Below, piece after piece: positions 1 through 8,704 of a DNA stretch of 64,000 bases. Where the stretch lies: contig NZ_JAEVFI010000014.1 of assembly GCF_019303495.1 (NCBI RefSeq), positions 20,486-84,485 on the forward strand, read 5' to 3'. A model generated the notes under the pieces. It saw nothing but the letters and a program-made list of their open reading frames with translations. It searched no databases and was not told where the DNA came from. How positions within the stretch are numbered: position 1 is the first letter of the stretch; every line of letters starts with the position of its first letter. The DNA is from Streptomyces sp. JJ66. Lineage in GTDB: Bacteria; Actinomycetota; Actinomycetes; Streptomycetales; Streptomycetaceae. The position numbers and the translations under genes were made by a program.

Positions 1-692
1 ACGGCGTCGGTGGGGTGGTCCATGTCGTCGGGGACGACCATCGAGGCGGCCAGCACGGGCAGCGGCACCATCGCGCCGTCGGCGACGGCCGGGTCCTCGG
101 CGGTGAGGAGGTAGAGGTTGGCGAGCGCGGCGTCGAGGAAGTCGGCGGACTCCTGCGGGTCCCAGTCCAGGTCGGGTTCCACGGTGTCCGGGTCGGGTGC
201 CGCGCCGTCGTCCAGGTCGGCGGGCCAGCCAGCCGCCGCCATCACCTCTTCGAAGCTGGGGGTCCCGGCGGTGTTGACGGCCGCCTCCCACACGTCGCGC
301 CAGATCTCCAGGACCTGCTCGGGGCCGCCCTGGGTGAGCAGCTTGGCCGCGTCCCCGGTGCGGGCGACCTCCTCTCCCAGGTCGTCGAAGCCCTCGCCGT
401 CGGCCTCCTCTTCGACGGTCACCTCCACCAGGGCGGCGTCCACGGCCGCGTGCCACGCCTCGACGGTCTCCCCGAGCGCTTCCCCCGCGTCGCCAAGGCC
501 GAGCTCGCGGGCGGCCTCGGCCAGCCGGGGCTCGGGCAGGTCCCCGGCGACCGTCAGCCGCACCCCGTCCCCGGCCCAGCGGGCGAGGGCGGCCGCCCGG
601 CTCAGCAGCGGCGCGGCCAGGGCGTCCCGGGCCAGTTCGGCCTCGTCGGGCAGCCGTACGGGCGGCATGGTGGGGCGGTCGTCACCGGACAT
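1..692 (-). CDS. Conserved acidic protein of unknown function (partial, 3' end outside window)
   Basis: About 230 residues are visible from an ATG at 692; the reading frame is open to the window edge, so the C-terminus is missing. The start is supported by a GAGG ribosome binding site a few bases upstream. The protein is rich in Asp, Glu and Ala and has no signal peptide or membrane segment. A stretch reading LEIWRDVWEAAV lies in the middle and an Asp/Pro/Glu-rich stretch follows it. I do not recognise a catalytic motif and assign no function. Codon use is like the neighbours, so it looks like a genuine resident gene. Confidence 0.6.
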   Translation of the reverse strand, partial: MSGDDRPTMPPVRLPDEAELARDALAAPLLSRAAALARWAGDGVRLTVAGDLPEPRLAEAARELGLGDAGEALGETVEAWHAAVDAALVEVTVEEEADGEGFDDLGEEVARTGDAAKLLTQGGPEQVLEIWRDVWEAAVNTAGTPSFEEVMAAAGWPADLDDGAAPDPDTVEPDLDWDPQESADFLDAALANLYLLTAEDPAVADGAMVPLPVLAASMVVPDDMDHPTDA

Positions 693-945
693 CGGCCTCG
701 GGCTCCTCGGGGGCGGGACGGTCAGGGCACCAGGTGGGCCACAACGCGAAACGTCATAGGGCGGACGGGGGAAAACGGCCGCTGGGGACCAGCCTAGACG
801 GAGCGGCGGACCGCCCGGGCCGTTCACTGTTCCGTCTCCCCCGGGCCATGCGCCGTCCCTTGACAACCACCCCCCTGTGGGCGACTTTTACGCGCGTAGA
901 GATCCCCCGCCCCCACCATCCGCACTCCTGTTGAGGGGACCGCTC

Positions 946-2853
946 TTGAGCACTCGACGCAGCTTCCACCCCACCCCCGAAACCGGGCGTGTTCCGGGCG
1001 GCCCGACGGGCCGGAGACGAACGCCGCCCGGCTCCACATGCCTCCCCCGCGCCCTGGCCCTCGCGGCCGTGGCCGCCATCACCCTGCCCGCCACACCCGC
1101 GGCCGCCTCCGGCTCCCAGGCCGCCGCCGACGTCCGCATCCACGACATTCAGGGCGAGACCCGCGTCAGCCCCCTGGCCGGGCAGCAGGTGCGCGAGGTG
1201 CCCGGCGTCGTGACCGGCGTGCGCCCCTACGGCTCACGCGGCTTCTGGTTTCAGGACCCCCACGGCGACGGCGACCGGGCCACCAGCGAGGGCATCTTCG
1301 TCTTCACTCGCTCCACGCCCACCGTCGAGCCCGGTGACGCGGTGCTGGTCAGCGGCCGGGTGGGCGAGTACACCTACGGCGGAACAGGCTCGGGCAACCA
1401 GTCCGTCAGCCAGATATCCGGCGCGGAGGTCACCGTCGTCTCCTCCGGCAACCCGCTCCCCGAACCCGTCGTGCTGGACCGGCGCGCGGTGCCCGAGCGG
1501 TACGCGCCCCAGGGCACCGGCACGGACGGCACGATCACCGGACTCCCGCTGCGTCCCGGCCGCTATGCCCTCGACCGCTACGAGTCGCTGGAGGGCATGA
1601 ACGTGCGCGTGGAGGACGTGCGCGTGGTGGGCCCCACCTCGCGCTACCACGACCTGTGGATCACCATCGAGCCGTGGCAGAACCGCACCGAGCGCGGCGG
1701 CACCCGCTACGCCGGGTACGACGAGCAGAACTCCGGCCGCCTGAAGGTCACCTCGCTCACCCCCGTGGCGCAGCGGCCCTTCCCCGTCGCCGACACCGGT
1801 GACGTCCTGGCCGGGGGCACCGAAGGCCCGCTGGACTACGACCAGTTCGGCGGCTACCTACTGGCCGCCCGCGAGCTGGGCGAGATACGTGACGCCGGGC
1901 TCCGGCCGGAGCGCACCCGGCCGCAGGACCGGCGGGAACTGGCCGTCGCCTCCTACAACGTCGAGAACCTCTCCCCCGCTGCCGAGCAGCGCACGTTCGA
2001 CCGGCTCGCGCGCGGCATCGTGGAGAACCTGGCCGCGCCCGACATCGTCGCGCTGGAGGAGATCCAGGACAACAGCGGCCCGGCGGACGACGGCACCGTC
2101 TCCGCCGAGGAGACCCTGCGGCAGCTGACGGACGCGATCGTGGCGGCGGGCGGCCCGCGCTACGCGTGGCGGGGCATCGCGCCCCAGGACAAGCGGGACG
2201 GCGGCCAGCCCGGCGGCAACATCCGCAACGTCTTCCTGTTCAACCCCGCCCGGGTGTCCTTCACCGACCGTCCCGGCGGCGACGCGACCACACCCACCGA
2301 CGTCGTAAGACACCGGGGCAAGGCGGCTTTGACCCTCTCGCCCGGCCGCGTCGATCCGGCTCACCCCGCCTGGGAGAACAGCCGCAAGCCGCTGGCCGGT
2401 GAGTTCCGCTTCCGTGGCAGGCCGGTCATCGTCATCGCCAACCACTTCGCCTCCAAGGGCGGCGACCAGGCGCTGCACTCGCGCTTCCAGCCGCCGAACC
2501 GGTCCTCCGAGGAGCAGCGCCACCAGCAGGCGCGGGTGGTGAACGCCTTCGTCAAGGACATCCTGGCCGTGCAGAAGAAGGCGGACGTCGTCGTGCTCGG
2601 CGACATCAACGACTTCGAGTTCTCCGAGACGACGCGGCTGCTGACCGCAGGCGGTGTGCTGGAGAGCGCGGCGTACTCGCTGCCCCGGGACGAGCGGTAC
2701 ACCTACGTGTTCCAGGGCAACGCGCAGGTGCTCGACCAGACGCTCGTCTCCCCCGGCATCCGGTGTTACGACTACGACATCGTGCACGTGGGCGCCGAGT
2801 TCGCCGACCAGGCCAGCGACCACGACCCGCAGGTGCTGCGCTTTAGGCCCTGA
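946..2853 (+). CDS. Secreted endonuclease/exonuclease/phosphatase-family nuclease
   Basis: This 635-residue protein is probably an extracellular DNase or phosphodiesterase. A TTG at 946 is chosen as start because GAGGGG lies 7 bases upstream and the N-terminus then reads as a signal peptide with a basic region and a hydrophobic core near residues 35-50 ending in Ala-rich sequence. Residues of about 60-270 resemble the OB-fold segment found in YhcR-type nucleases. The C-terminal half carries the endonuclease/exonuclease/phosphatase motifs in order: SYNVENL, ALEEIQD, IANHFASKGG, GDINDFEFSE and SDHDPQV, which supply the metal-binding and catalytic Asn, Glu, His and Asp residues. It converges with the EI24 gene. 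Upstream, TTGACA at 860-865 is a possible -35, but no good -10 follows at normal spacing. Confidence 0.85.
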   Translation: MSTRRSFHPTPETGRVPGGPTGRRRTPPGSTCLPRALALAAVAAITLPATPAAASGSQAAADVRIHDIQGETRVSPLAGQQVREVPGVVTGVRPYGSRGFWFQDPHGDGDRATSEGIFVFTRSTPTVEPGDAVLVSGRVGEYTYGGTGSGNQSVSQISGAEVTVVSSGNPLPEPVVLDRRAVPERYAPQGTGTDGTITGLPLRPGRYALDRYESLEGMNVRVEDVRVVGPTSRYHDLWITIEPWQNRTERGGTRYAGYDEQNSGRLKVTSLTPVAQRPFPVADTGDVLAGGTEGPLDYDQFGGYLLAARELGEIRDAGLRPERTRPQDRRELAVASYNVENLSPAAEQRTFDRLARGIVENLAAPDIVALEEIQDNSGPADDGTVSAEETLRQLTDAIVAAGGPRYAWRGIAPQDKRDGGQPGGNIRNVFLFNPARVSFTDRPGGDATTPTDVVRHRGKAALTLSPGRVDPAHPAWENSRKPLAGEFRFRGRPVIVIANHFASKGGDQALHSRFQPPNRSSEEQRHQQARVVNAFVKDILAVQKKADVVVLGDINDFEFSETTRLLTAGGVLESAAYSLPRDERYTYVFQGNAQVLDQTLVSPGIRCYDYDIVHVGAEFADQASDHDPQVLRFRP

Positions 2854-2884
2854 CACGGCGCACACGGCCCGCCGCGCCGTGTCA
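2851..2884. terminator. Bidirectional hairpin spanning both stop codons
   Basis: An 11-bp perfect stem (2851-2861 pairs with 2874-2884) with a 12-base loop. It begins with the TGA of the nuclease gene and ends with the stop codon of the convergent EI24 gene. There is no T-run, as is usual for streptomycete terminators. Confidence 0.7.
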
Positions 2885-3682
2885 GGCGGTCGGCGGGCCG
2901 AAGCGGCCCAGGGGGCTGGCGGGCACGGGCGCCGGGCCGGACGGCTGGTCCGGCGTCAGCTCGCGCACCAGCAGGGTCGCACCGGCGACAGCGCCGGGCA
3001 TCAGGAAGATCGCGACGAACGGCACCAGGAACGCCGCCGCCAGCGGGACGCCGAAGCCCAGCACCAGCCGCTTGCGGCCCCGCAGCACGCGCATGCGCTC
3101 GCGCACCGGGACACCCCGGCGCTGCATGGCCACGGAGGTCAGCTCCACGGTGAGGAAGAACGCCGACACGCACAGCCCGAGCGCCGGAACCACCGTCTGC
3201 CCGAGGAACGGCACGAAGCCCAGCACGAACAGCGGCACGGCGAACGCCAGCGCCCACATCAGCACGTACAGGCTGTCGCACAGCGAGCGCCACAGCTCGC
3301 GCCACAGTGGCTGCTCCGGCCCGCTGGGCACGCCGCCCTCGCTGGCCTCCACCGTCTCGGAGAGCTTCTCGTAGAACGGGTCACCGATGAGCAGGGTGAC
3401 GGCGGTGAACGTGAGCACCGCGAGCATCAGGCCGCCGGCGAAGAACAGTACGCCGACGGTGACGCGCAGCGGCGTGCGCCACGCCTCCTGCCAGTCGTCG
3501 GCGAACGGGGTGGCCCAGGCGGCCAGGTCACCGGCGTACAGGCCGAGGGCGACGAGGGCGGCGAGGTACAGCGTGAGCGCGAGCGCGGCCGGGATCAGCC
3601 CGAACCCGTACCACCGCTTGTGGCTCGCCACCCACCGCTGTCCCCGCCCCAACAGGCGCACTCCCGTGCCCAGATCGCTCAT
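2882..3682 (-). CDS. EI24-domain (CysZ-like) membrane protein
   Basis: A 266-residue integral membrane protein of the EI24/CysZ-like family. The proposed start is the ATG at 3682 (MSDLGTGVRLL) rather than a more upstream ATG, because TACGCT lies exactly 7 bases before it, the layout of a leaderless transcript. About four long hydrophobic segments are visible, near residues 20-50, 65-95, 135-170 and 200-230. The segment LFVLGFVPFLGQTVVPALG and the following aromatic region are characteristic of the family. Distant relatives include the sulfate transporter CysZ, but nothing here shows the substrate. It stands alone, convergent with the upstream nuclease. Confidence 0.8.
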   Translation of the reverse strand: MSDLGTGVRLLGRGQRWVASHKRWYGFGLIPAALALTLYLAALVALGLYAGDLAAWATPFADDWQEAWRTPLRVTVGVLFFAGGLMLAVLTFTAVTLLIGDPFYEKLSETVEASEGGVPSGPEQPLWRELWRSLCDSLYVLMWALAFAVPLFVLGFVPFLGQTVVPALGLCVSAFFLTVELTSVAMQRRGVPVRERMRVLRGRKRLVLGFGVPLAAAFLVPFVAIFLMPGAVAGATLLVRELTPDQPSGPAPVPASPLGRFGPPTA

Positions 3683-3689
3683 GCGGGTC

Positions 3690-3695
3690 AGCGTA
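3690..3695 (-). promoter_or_regulatory. -10 element of leaderless EI24 gene
   Basis: TACGCT (read on the minus strand) fits TANNNT and ends 7 bases before the ATG, so transcription would start at the start codon. No convincing -35 is seen. Confidence 0.45.
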
Positions 3696-3920
3696 TCCAC
3701 GTTCCGGGCGTGCCCGGGACTAGAGCGTGTCGCGAAACCGGGCGGGCGGCGCCCCCGGCTCTGCGGCTTACCACCGTGCGGAGGCGTCACCTCCGGCTCC
3801 GGTCGGCAAGCTCCCGCAGCGGTGGCCAGGGGAGCTTGAGACCGGGTGAAGCCGCTCTCCGGGGCCTGGGCGAAGCCCCGCCACGGGACCGGCGGGGAGG
3901 GAAGTCCGCCCGGTGGCAGC

Positions 3921-4910
3921 TCAGTTGTTGCTGTGCAGGGCCTCGTTCAGGCCGCCCCAGGAGCCGGAGCGCGGCAGGGCCTCGACCGCGCCGGAGGTCG
4001 AGTTGCGGCGGAACAGCAGGTTGTTCGCACCGGAGAGCTCAAGCGCCTTCACCACGTCGCCGTCCGGCAGCGTCACGCGCGTGCCCGCCGTGACGTAGAG
4101 ACCGGCCTCGACGATGCAGTCGTCACCCAGCGAGATGCCGATGCCTGCCTCCGCGCCGAGCAGGCAGCGCTCGCCGATGACGACGCGTTGCTTGCCGCCG
4201 CCGGAGAGCGTGCCCATGATCGACGCGCCGCCGCCGATGTCGGAGCCGTCGCCCACGACGACCCCGGCGCTGATGCGGCCCTCGACCATCGACGTGCCGA
4301 GCGTGCCCGCGTTGAAGTTGACGAAGCCCTCGTGCATGACGGTCGTGCCCTCGGCCAGGTGCGCGCCGAGCCGGACCCGGTCCGCGTCACCGATGCGCAC
4401 GCCCCCCGGCGCGACGTAGTCGGTCATGCGCGGGAACTTGTCCACGCTGGTGACGTTCAGCTGGCGGCCCTCGGCGCGGGCGGCCAGGCGCACGTCCTCC
4501 AGCGTCTCGACGGGGACGGGGCCCAGCGTCGTCCACGCCACGTTGGCCAGCAGGCCGAAGACGCCGTCGAGGTTTAGCCCGTGCGGCTGGACCAGGCGGT
4601 GGCTGAGCAGGTGCAGCCGCAGGTAGGCGTCGTGCGCGTCGGCGGGCTTGGCGTCCAGCGAGCCGATGGCCGTGCGGACGGCGATGACCTCCACGCCGCG
4701 CAGCGGGTCGGGGCCGAGTGCGCGCGGTGCGGACGCGCCCAGGAGTTCGGCGGCGCGCTCGGCGCTCAGCCGCTCGGTACCGGCCGGGCCGGGCTCGGCG
4801 GCCAGCTCGGGGCGGGGGAACCAGGTGTCCAGGACGGTGCCGTCAGCGGTGACGGTGGCGAGCCCGGCGGCGACGGCGCCGGTGGTGCGGGTGGTGGCTG
4901 CTTCGGTCAT
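3921..4910 (-). CDS. dapD: 2,3,4,5-tetrahydropyridine-2,6-dicarboxylate N-succinyltransferase
   Basis: DapD transfers succinate from succinyl-CoA to tetrahydrodipicolinate in the lysine and meso-diaminopimelate pathway, which feeds peptidoglycan synthesis. The 329-residue length fits the actinobacterial form. The C-terminal half (roughly residues 165-290) is a left-handed parallel beta-helix of hexapeptide repeats, with runs such as [19 protein letters not shown] and [20 protein letters not shown]. The conserved stretch [13 protein letters not shown] precedes it. The gene is monocistronic and leaderless: TAGGTT lies 6 bases before the ATG. The 3' flank to the EI24 gene has only short hairpins (6-bp stems at 3779-3795 and 3860-3880). 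Confidence 0.95.
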   Translation of the reverse strand: MTEAATTRTTGAVAAGLATVTADGTVLDTWFPRPELAAEPGPAGTERLSAERAAELLGASAPRALGPDPLRGVEVIAVRTAIGSLDAKPADAHDAYLRLHLLSHRLVQPHGLNLDGVFGLLANVAWTTLGPVPVETLEDVRLAARAEGRQLNVTSVDKFPRMTDYVAPGGVRIGDADRVRLGAHLAEGTTVMHEGFVNFNAGTLGTSMVEGRISAGVVVGDGSDIGGGASIMGTLSGGGKQRVVIGERCLLGAEAGIGISLGDDCIVEAGLYVTAGTRVTLPDGDVVKALELSGANNLLFRRNSTSGAVEALPRSGSWGGLNEALHSNN

Positions 4911-4916
4911 GCGGTC

Positions 4917-4922
4917 AACCTA
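4917..4922 (-). promoter_or_regulatory. -10 element of leaderless dapD
   Basis: TAGGTT on the minus strand ends 6 bases before the dapD ATG, predicting transcription from the start codon itself. The -35 region is weak. Confidence 0.5.
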
Positions 4923-4993
4923 ACCGGCCCGCTCGCGCCGAAGCGAACCGGTCTCGCGAGGCGGTCGCACCCAACGCCGTCCCGGGGCCGTCT

Positions 4994-5317
4994 CTAGTGC
5001 GCCGCGCCGCCCAGGTTCAGGACCACCACGCCCGCGATCACCAGCACGATGCCCAGAATGCGGGCGAACGTGACCGGCTCATCGATGAACACCATGCCGA
5101 TCGTGGCGATGGCGGCCGTGCCGACGCCGGACCAGATCGCGTAGGCGGTGCCGACGGACATCGTCTTCAGCGCCTGCGCGAGCAGGACGAAGGCGATGAG
5201 ATAGCCGACCGCCGTACCCAGCGTGGGCCACAGGCGGGTGAAGCCGTCGCTGTACTTCATCGAGGTCGTCGCGAGAACCTCCGCGAAGATCGCCGCGCCC
5301 AGCGTCAGGTACACCAT
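4994..5317 (-). CDS. Small multidrug resistance (SMR) family exporter
   Basis: A 107-residue protein with four transmembrane helices, the usual SMR length. The essential membrane-embedded glutamate of this family is present as E13 in the first helix (AAIFAEVLATTSMKYS). The segment YAIWSGVGTAAIATIG in helix 3 and the end of helix 4 (LGIVLVIAGVVVLNLG) are typical of the EmrE/QacE/SugE branch. Such proteins work as antiparallel dimers and exchange protons for quaternary ammonium compounds or guanidinium; the sequence alone does not decide which. TAGGCT lies 6 bases before the ATG (leaderless). An imperfect inverted repeat (GACAGCCT / AGGCTG-CT-GTC) overlaps this -10 and could be an operator. Confidence 0.88.
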   Translation of the reverse strand: MVYLTLGAAIFAEVLATTSMKYSDGFTRLWPTLGTAVGYLIAFVLLAQALKTMSVGTAYAIWSGVGTAAIATIGMVFIDEPVTFARILGIVLVIAGVVVLNLGGAAH

Positions 5318-5323
5318 GCGGAC

Positions 5324-5329
5324 AGCCTA
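5324..5329 (-). promoter_or_regulatory. -10 element of leaderless SMR gene with overlapping inverted repeat
   Basis: TAGGCT on the minus strand lies 6 bases before the ATG. It sits inside an imperfect inverted repeat, so a repressor could block it. Confidence 0.4.
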
Positions 5330-5435
5330 TGCAGGCTGCTGTCAGCGGCCCGCAGCGGGCAGCGCAGACAGCGCAGGCAGCGCGCCAGGTCGGGAACCCG
5401 GCAGCGGGACGGGCGAGTTCCGCGCGTTCGGCGGG

Positions 5436-5485
5436 GCGCACGTCAGTGGGCTCCGGCAGGCGTGCCGGAGCCCACTGACGTGCGC
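5436..5485 (-). terminator. Terminator of the suf operon (23-bp perfect stem)
   Basis: Bases 5436-5458 pair perfectly with 5463-5485 around a GGCG loop. It lies 15 bases beyond the sufT stop codon. There is no U-run. Confidence 0.85.
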
Positions 5486-5500
5486 GGAGTGCGGAAGGGC

Positions 5501-5842
5501 TCAGACGTTGAAGCCCAGGGCGCGGAGCTGTTCGCGGCCGTCGTCGGTGATCTTGTCCGGGCCCCACGGCGGCATCCAGACCCAGTTGATCTTGAGTTCC
5601 CGGACGATGCCCTCGGTCGCGGACTTCGCCTGGTCCTCGATGACGTCGGTCAGCGGGCAGGCGGCCGAGGTGAGCGTCATGTCCACCGTCGCGGTGTTGT
5701 CGTCATCGACGTGGACACCGTAAACGAGGCCGAGGTTGACGACGTCGATGCCCAGTTCCGGGTCCACGACGTCCATCATCGCCTCGCGGACCTCTTCCTC
5801 ACTGGCGGGCGTGCCCGGGGTGGCTTCGGTCGTCTCAGTCAT
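5501..5842 (-). CDS. sufT: Metal-sulfur cluster assembly factor (SufT/DUF59 family)
   Basis: A 113-residue MIP18/DUF59-family protein that helps mature Fe-S proteins. The family signature near residues 25-40 (DPELGIDVVNLGLVY) is intact, and the conserved cysteine appears in LTSAACPLTD. It is the last gene of the suf operon, and its ATG overlaps the sufU stop codon by 4 bases (ATGA), which implies coupled translation. A long hairpin follows its stop codon. The position after sufU matches the operon order in other actinobacteria. Confidence 0.9.
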   Translation of the reverse strand: MTETTEATPGTPASEEEVREAMMDVVDPELGIDVVNLGLVYGVHVDDDNTATVDMTLTSAACPLTDVIEDQAKSATEGIVRELKINWVWMPPWGPDKITDDGREQLRALGFNV

Positions 5843-6306
5843 GCGGTCTTCTCCTTCGCGGGGGCGTCGCCCAGCGCCTGGGCCGTCGCGTCCTTCCAGG
5901 CCATCCAGCTCAGCAGGGCGCACTTCACCCGGGCCGGGTACTTGGAGACACCGGCGAAGGCGACGGCGTCCTCCAGCACGTCCTCCATGGCGTCGTCCGG
6001 GGTGATCTGGCCCTTGGACTGCATCAGCTCCAGGAACGTCTCCTGGACGCGGCGTGCCTCGGCCAGCTCCTTGCCCACCAGCAGCTCGTTCAGCACCGAC
6101 GCGCTGGCCTGGCTGATGGAGCAGCCCTGGCCCTCGTAGCTGACGTCGGCGATCTTCTCGCCCTCGTAGCGCACCCGGAGCGTGATCTCGTCCCCGCAGG
6201 TCGGGTTGACGTGGTGCACCTCGGCGTCGCCCTCGCGCAGCCCGCGCCCGTGCGGGTTCTTGTAGTGGTCCAGGATCACGTCCTGGTACATGGAGTCCAG
6301 CTTCAC
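5839..6306 (-). CDS. sufU: Fe-S cluster assembly scaffold / sulfur transfer protein SufU
   Basis: A 155-residue SufU-type IscU-fold protein that accepts sulfur from the cysteine desulfurase SufS. The three conserved cysteines are visible in NPTCGDEI, GQGCSISQAS and ARVKCALLSW, together with the Asp after the first Cys; these form the zinc or cluster site. The DHYKNPHGRG stretch near the N-terminus is also a family mark. The gene lies 14 bases after sufS and overlaps sufT. Confidence 0.95.
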   Translation of the reverse strand: MKLDSMYQDVILDHYKNPHGRGLREGDAEVHHVNPTCGDEITLRVRYEGEKIADVSYEGQGCSISQASASVLNELLVGKELAEARRVQETFLELMQSKGQITPDDAMEDVLEDAVAFAGVSKYPARVKCALLSWMAWKDATAQALGDAPAKEKTA

Positions 6307-6320
6307 GTGTCAGGCCATCC

Positions 6321-7604
6321 TCATCCGAAGAAGTTCCGTACGTACTCCAGCCCCTCGACCAGGGCGTCCACCTCGGCCGGTGTGGAGTACAGATAGAACG
6401 ACGCTCGCGTGGTCGCGGGAATTCCGTAGCGCAGGCAGACGGGACGGGCACAGTGGTGCCCCACCCGCACGGCGATGCCCTGTTCGTCGAGGACCTGGCC
6501 CACGTCGTGCGGGTGGATGTCGCCGAGGACGAACGAGATCGCCGCACCCCGGTCCTCAGCCGTGGTGGGGCCGATGATCCGCAGGTCCGGCACCTCGCGC
6601 AGCCGCTCGACGGCGTAGCCGGTCAGGGCGTGCTCGTGGGCGGCGATGCGGTCCATGCCGACGGAGGACAGGTAGTCCACCGCCGCGCCCAGGCCCACGG
6701 CCTGCGCGATCGGCGGGGTGCCCGCCTCGAACTTGTGCGGCGCCGGGGCATAGGTGGAGGAGTGCATCGAGACGGTCTCGATCATCTCGCCGCCGCCGAG
6801 GAAGGGCGGCAGGTCCTCCAGCAGCTCCTGACGGCCCCACAGCACGCCGATGCCGGTCGGACCGCACATCTTGTGCCCGGTGAAGGCGACGAAGTCGGCC
6901 TGGAGCGCCTGCACGTCCAGCACCATGTGCGGCGCGGCCTGGGAGGCGTCAACGACGACGAGCGCCCCGACCTCCTGCGCGCGGCGCACGATCTCCTCCA
7001 CCGGGTTGACCGTGCCCATGATGTTGGACACCAGGGTGAAGGAGACGACCTTGGTCTTCTCCGTGATGACCTGGTCGATGGCCGACAGGTCCAGGCGGCC
7101 GTCGTCGGTCAGGCCGAACCACTTCAGCTTCGCGCCTGTGCGCTGCGCGAGCAGCTGCCACGGCACGATGTTGGAGTGGTGCTCCATCTCGGTGATGACG
7201 ACCTCGGTGTCGCTGTCCACGCGGTAGGGCTCGTCCGCCCAGCCGAGCATGTTGGCGACCAGGTTGAGGGACTCCGAGGCGTTCTTGGTGAAGATCACCT
7301 CGTCCCGGCTGGGGGCGTTGACGAACGCCGCCACCTTGTCCCGCGCGCCCTCGTACAGGGCCGTGGCCTCCTCGGCCAGGACATGCACCCCACGGTGGAC
7401 ATTGGCGTTGTGCTGCTCGTAGTAGCCGCTGAGCGCGTCGAGTACCTGACGCGGCTTCTGCGAGGTCGCCGCGTTGTCCAGGTACACGACCCGCTTCCCG
7501 TCGTGGACCAGGCGGTCCAGGATCGGGAAGTCCTTGCGGATCGCCTCGGTGTCGAGGAGGCCGGGAAGCCCGTGGCCCGGGATCTCACGGCGAGAGGAAG
7601 TCAC
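6321..7604 (-). CDS. sufS: SufS-type cysteine desulfurase
   Basis: A 427-residue PLP enzyme that takes sulfur from L-cysteine as a persulfide for Fe-S assembly. The PLP-binding lysine is in the motif TGHKMCGPTGIGVLWG. The catalytic cysteine is in the C-terminal segment RVGHHCARPVCLRYG, the short-loop SufS arrangement. N-terminal motifs YLDNAATSQKP and FTKNASESLNLVAN bind the cofactor. The start is a GTG that overlaps the sufC stop by 4 bases (GTGA). Its partner SufU follows directly. Confidence 0.96.
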   Translation of the reverse strand: MTSSRREIPGHGLPGLLDTEAIRKDFPILDRLVHDGKRVVYLDNAATSQKPRQVLDALSGYYEQHNANVHRGVHVLAEEATALYEGARDKVAAFVNAPSRDEVIFTKNASESLNLVANMLGWADEPYRVDSDTEVVITEMEHHSNIVPWQLLAQRTGAKLKWFGLTDDGRLDLSAIDQVITEKTKVVSFTLVSNIMGTVNPVEEIVRRAQEVGALVVVDASQAAPHMVLDVQALQADFVAFTGHKMCGPTGIGVLWGRQELLEDLPPFLGGGEMIETVSMHSSTYAPAPHKFEAGTPPIAQAVGLGAAVDYLSSVGMDRIAAHEHALTGYAVERLREVPDLRIIGPTTAEDRGAAISFVLGDIHPHDVGQVLDEQGIAVRVGHHCARPVCLRYGIPATTRASFYLYSTPAEVDALVEGLEYVRNFFG

Positions 7605-8365
7605 GCGGTCGTGCCCCCCTTCACGTACTGCTCGTAGCCCTCGGCCTCCAGCTTGTCGGCCAGCTCGGGGCCGCCGGACTCCACGATGCGGCCCTTGGCG
7701 AAGACGTGCACGTGGTCGGGCTTGATGTAGCGCAGGATGCGCGTGTAGTGGGTGATCAGCAGGGTGCCGACCTCACCGGACTCGCGCACCCGGTTCACGC
7801 CCTCGGACACCACGCGCAGAGCGTCCACGTCCAGACCGGAGTCGGTCTCGTCCAGGATCGCCATCTTCGGCTTCAGCAGCTCCAGCTGCAGGATCTCGTG
7901 GCGCTTCTTCTCACCGCCGGAGAAGCCCTCGTTGACGTTGCGCTCGGCGAAGGCCGGGTCGATGGCCAGCCGCTCCATGGCCTCCTTGACCTCCTTCACC
8001 CAGGTGCGCAGCTTGGGGGCCTCACCGCGCACGGCGGTGGCGGCGGTGCGCAGGAAGTTGGAGACGGAGACGCCGGGCACCTCGACCGGGTACTGCATGG
8101 CGAGGAAGACGCCCGCGCGGGCGCGCTCGTCCACGGACATCTCCAGCACGTCCTCACCGTCGAGGGTGACGGTGCCGGAGGTGATCGTGTACTTGGGGTG
8201 GCCCGCCAGCGAGTAGGCGAGCGTGGACTTGCCGGAGCCGTTGGGGCCCATGATGGCGTGCGTCTCGCCCTGCTTCACGGTCAGATCGACACCGCGCAGA
8301 ATCTCGGTGGGGCCGCTGTCGGTCTCGGCGGAGACGTGCAGGTCGTGGATCTCAAGGGTGGCCAT
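7601..8365 (-). CDS. sufC: Fe-S cluster assembly ATPase SufC
   Basis: A 254-residue ABC-type ATPase that forms the SufBC2D scaffold complex with SufB and SufD. Walker A is GPNGSGKSTL near residue 40, the ABC signature is FSGGEKKRHEI and Walker B is KMAILDETDSGLD. The Lys-Lys-Arg following the signature and the DETDSGLD form of Walker B are typical of SufC rather than of transport ATPases, and no permease domain is present. It overlaps sufS by 4 bases and lies 6 bases after the ferredoxin gene. Confidence 0.97.
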   Translation of the reverse strand: MATLEIHDLHVSAETDSGPTEILRGVDLTVKQGETHAIMGPNGSGKSTLAYSLAGHPKYTITSGTVTLDGEDVLEMSVDERARAGVFLAMQYPVEVPGVSVSNFLRTAATAVRGEAPKLRTWVKEVKEAMERLAIDPAFAERNVNEGFSGGEKKRHEILQLELLKPKMAILDETDSGLDVDALRVVSEGVNRVRESGEVGTLLITHYTRILRYIKPDHVHVFAKGRIVESGGPELADKLEAEGYEQYVKGGTTA

Positions 8366-8371
8366 GGGGCT

Positions 8372-8704
8372 TCAGGACTCCTGGGTGACGGAGACGAGCA
8401 CGGCCGCGTCCGGGCCGTCTCCTTCGATCTTTACGGGGTACACGGGGACGGGCCGGGTTGCGGGCAGGCCCGAGGGCTTTCCGGTGCGCAGGTCGAAGCT
8501 GGAGCCGTGCAGCCAGCACTCGATGGCGCAGTCCTCCACCTCGCCTTCGGAGAGCGAGACGTTGGCGTGGGAGCAGATGTCGTTGATGGCGAACACCTCG
8601 CCCTCGGTGCGCACCAGCGAGATCGGCGTGCCATCGATTTCCACCCGCTTGGGGGTGTCGTCTTCCAGCTCGCCGAGGCTCGCGACCTTCACGTAGGCGC
8701 TCAT
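8372..8704 (-). CDS. Rieske-type [2Fe-2S] ferredoxin encoded within the suf operon
   Basis: A 110-residue soluble Rieske ferredoxin of the non-heme iron oxygenase ferredoxin group. The cluster ligands are a CxH (ICSHANVSLSEG) and a CxxH (ECWLHGSSFDL), spaced as in bacterial Rieske ferredoxins. There is no signal peptide, so it acts in the cytoplasm. Its ATG overlaps the sufD stop by 4 bases and it sits between sufD and sufC, a position conserved in streptomycetes. It may supply electrons for cluster assembly or be a client of the system; the sequence does not decide. Confidence 0.93.
   Translation of the reverse strand: MSAYVKVASLGELEDDTPKRVEIDGTPISLVRTEGEVFAINDICSHANVSLSEGEVEDCAIECWLHGSSFDLRTGKPSGLPATRPVPVYPVKIEGDGPDAAVLVSVTQES

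Noticed and set aside
3722..3745. A stretch resembling the end of a Streptomyces insertion sequence (TAGAGCGTGTCGCG)
   Set aside because: No matching inverted end, target duplication or transposase remnant is found in the window.
5318..5435. Guanidine riboswitch upstream of the SMR gene
   Set aside because: The gene appears leaderless, and the paired ACGR-loop hairpins of guanidine riboswitches are not seen.
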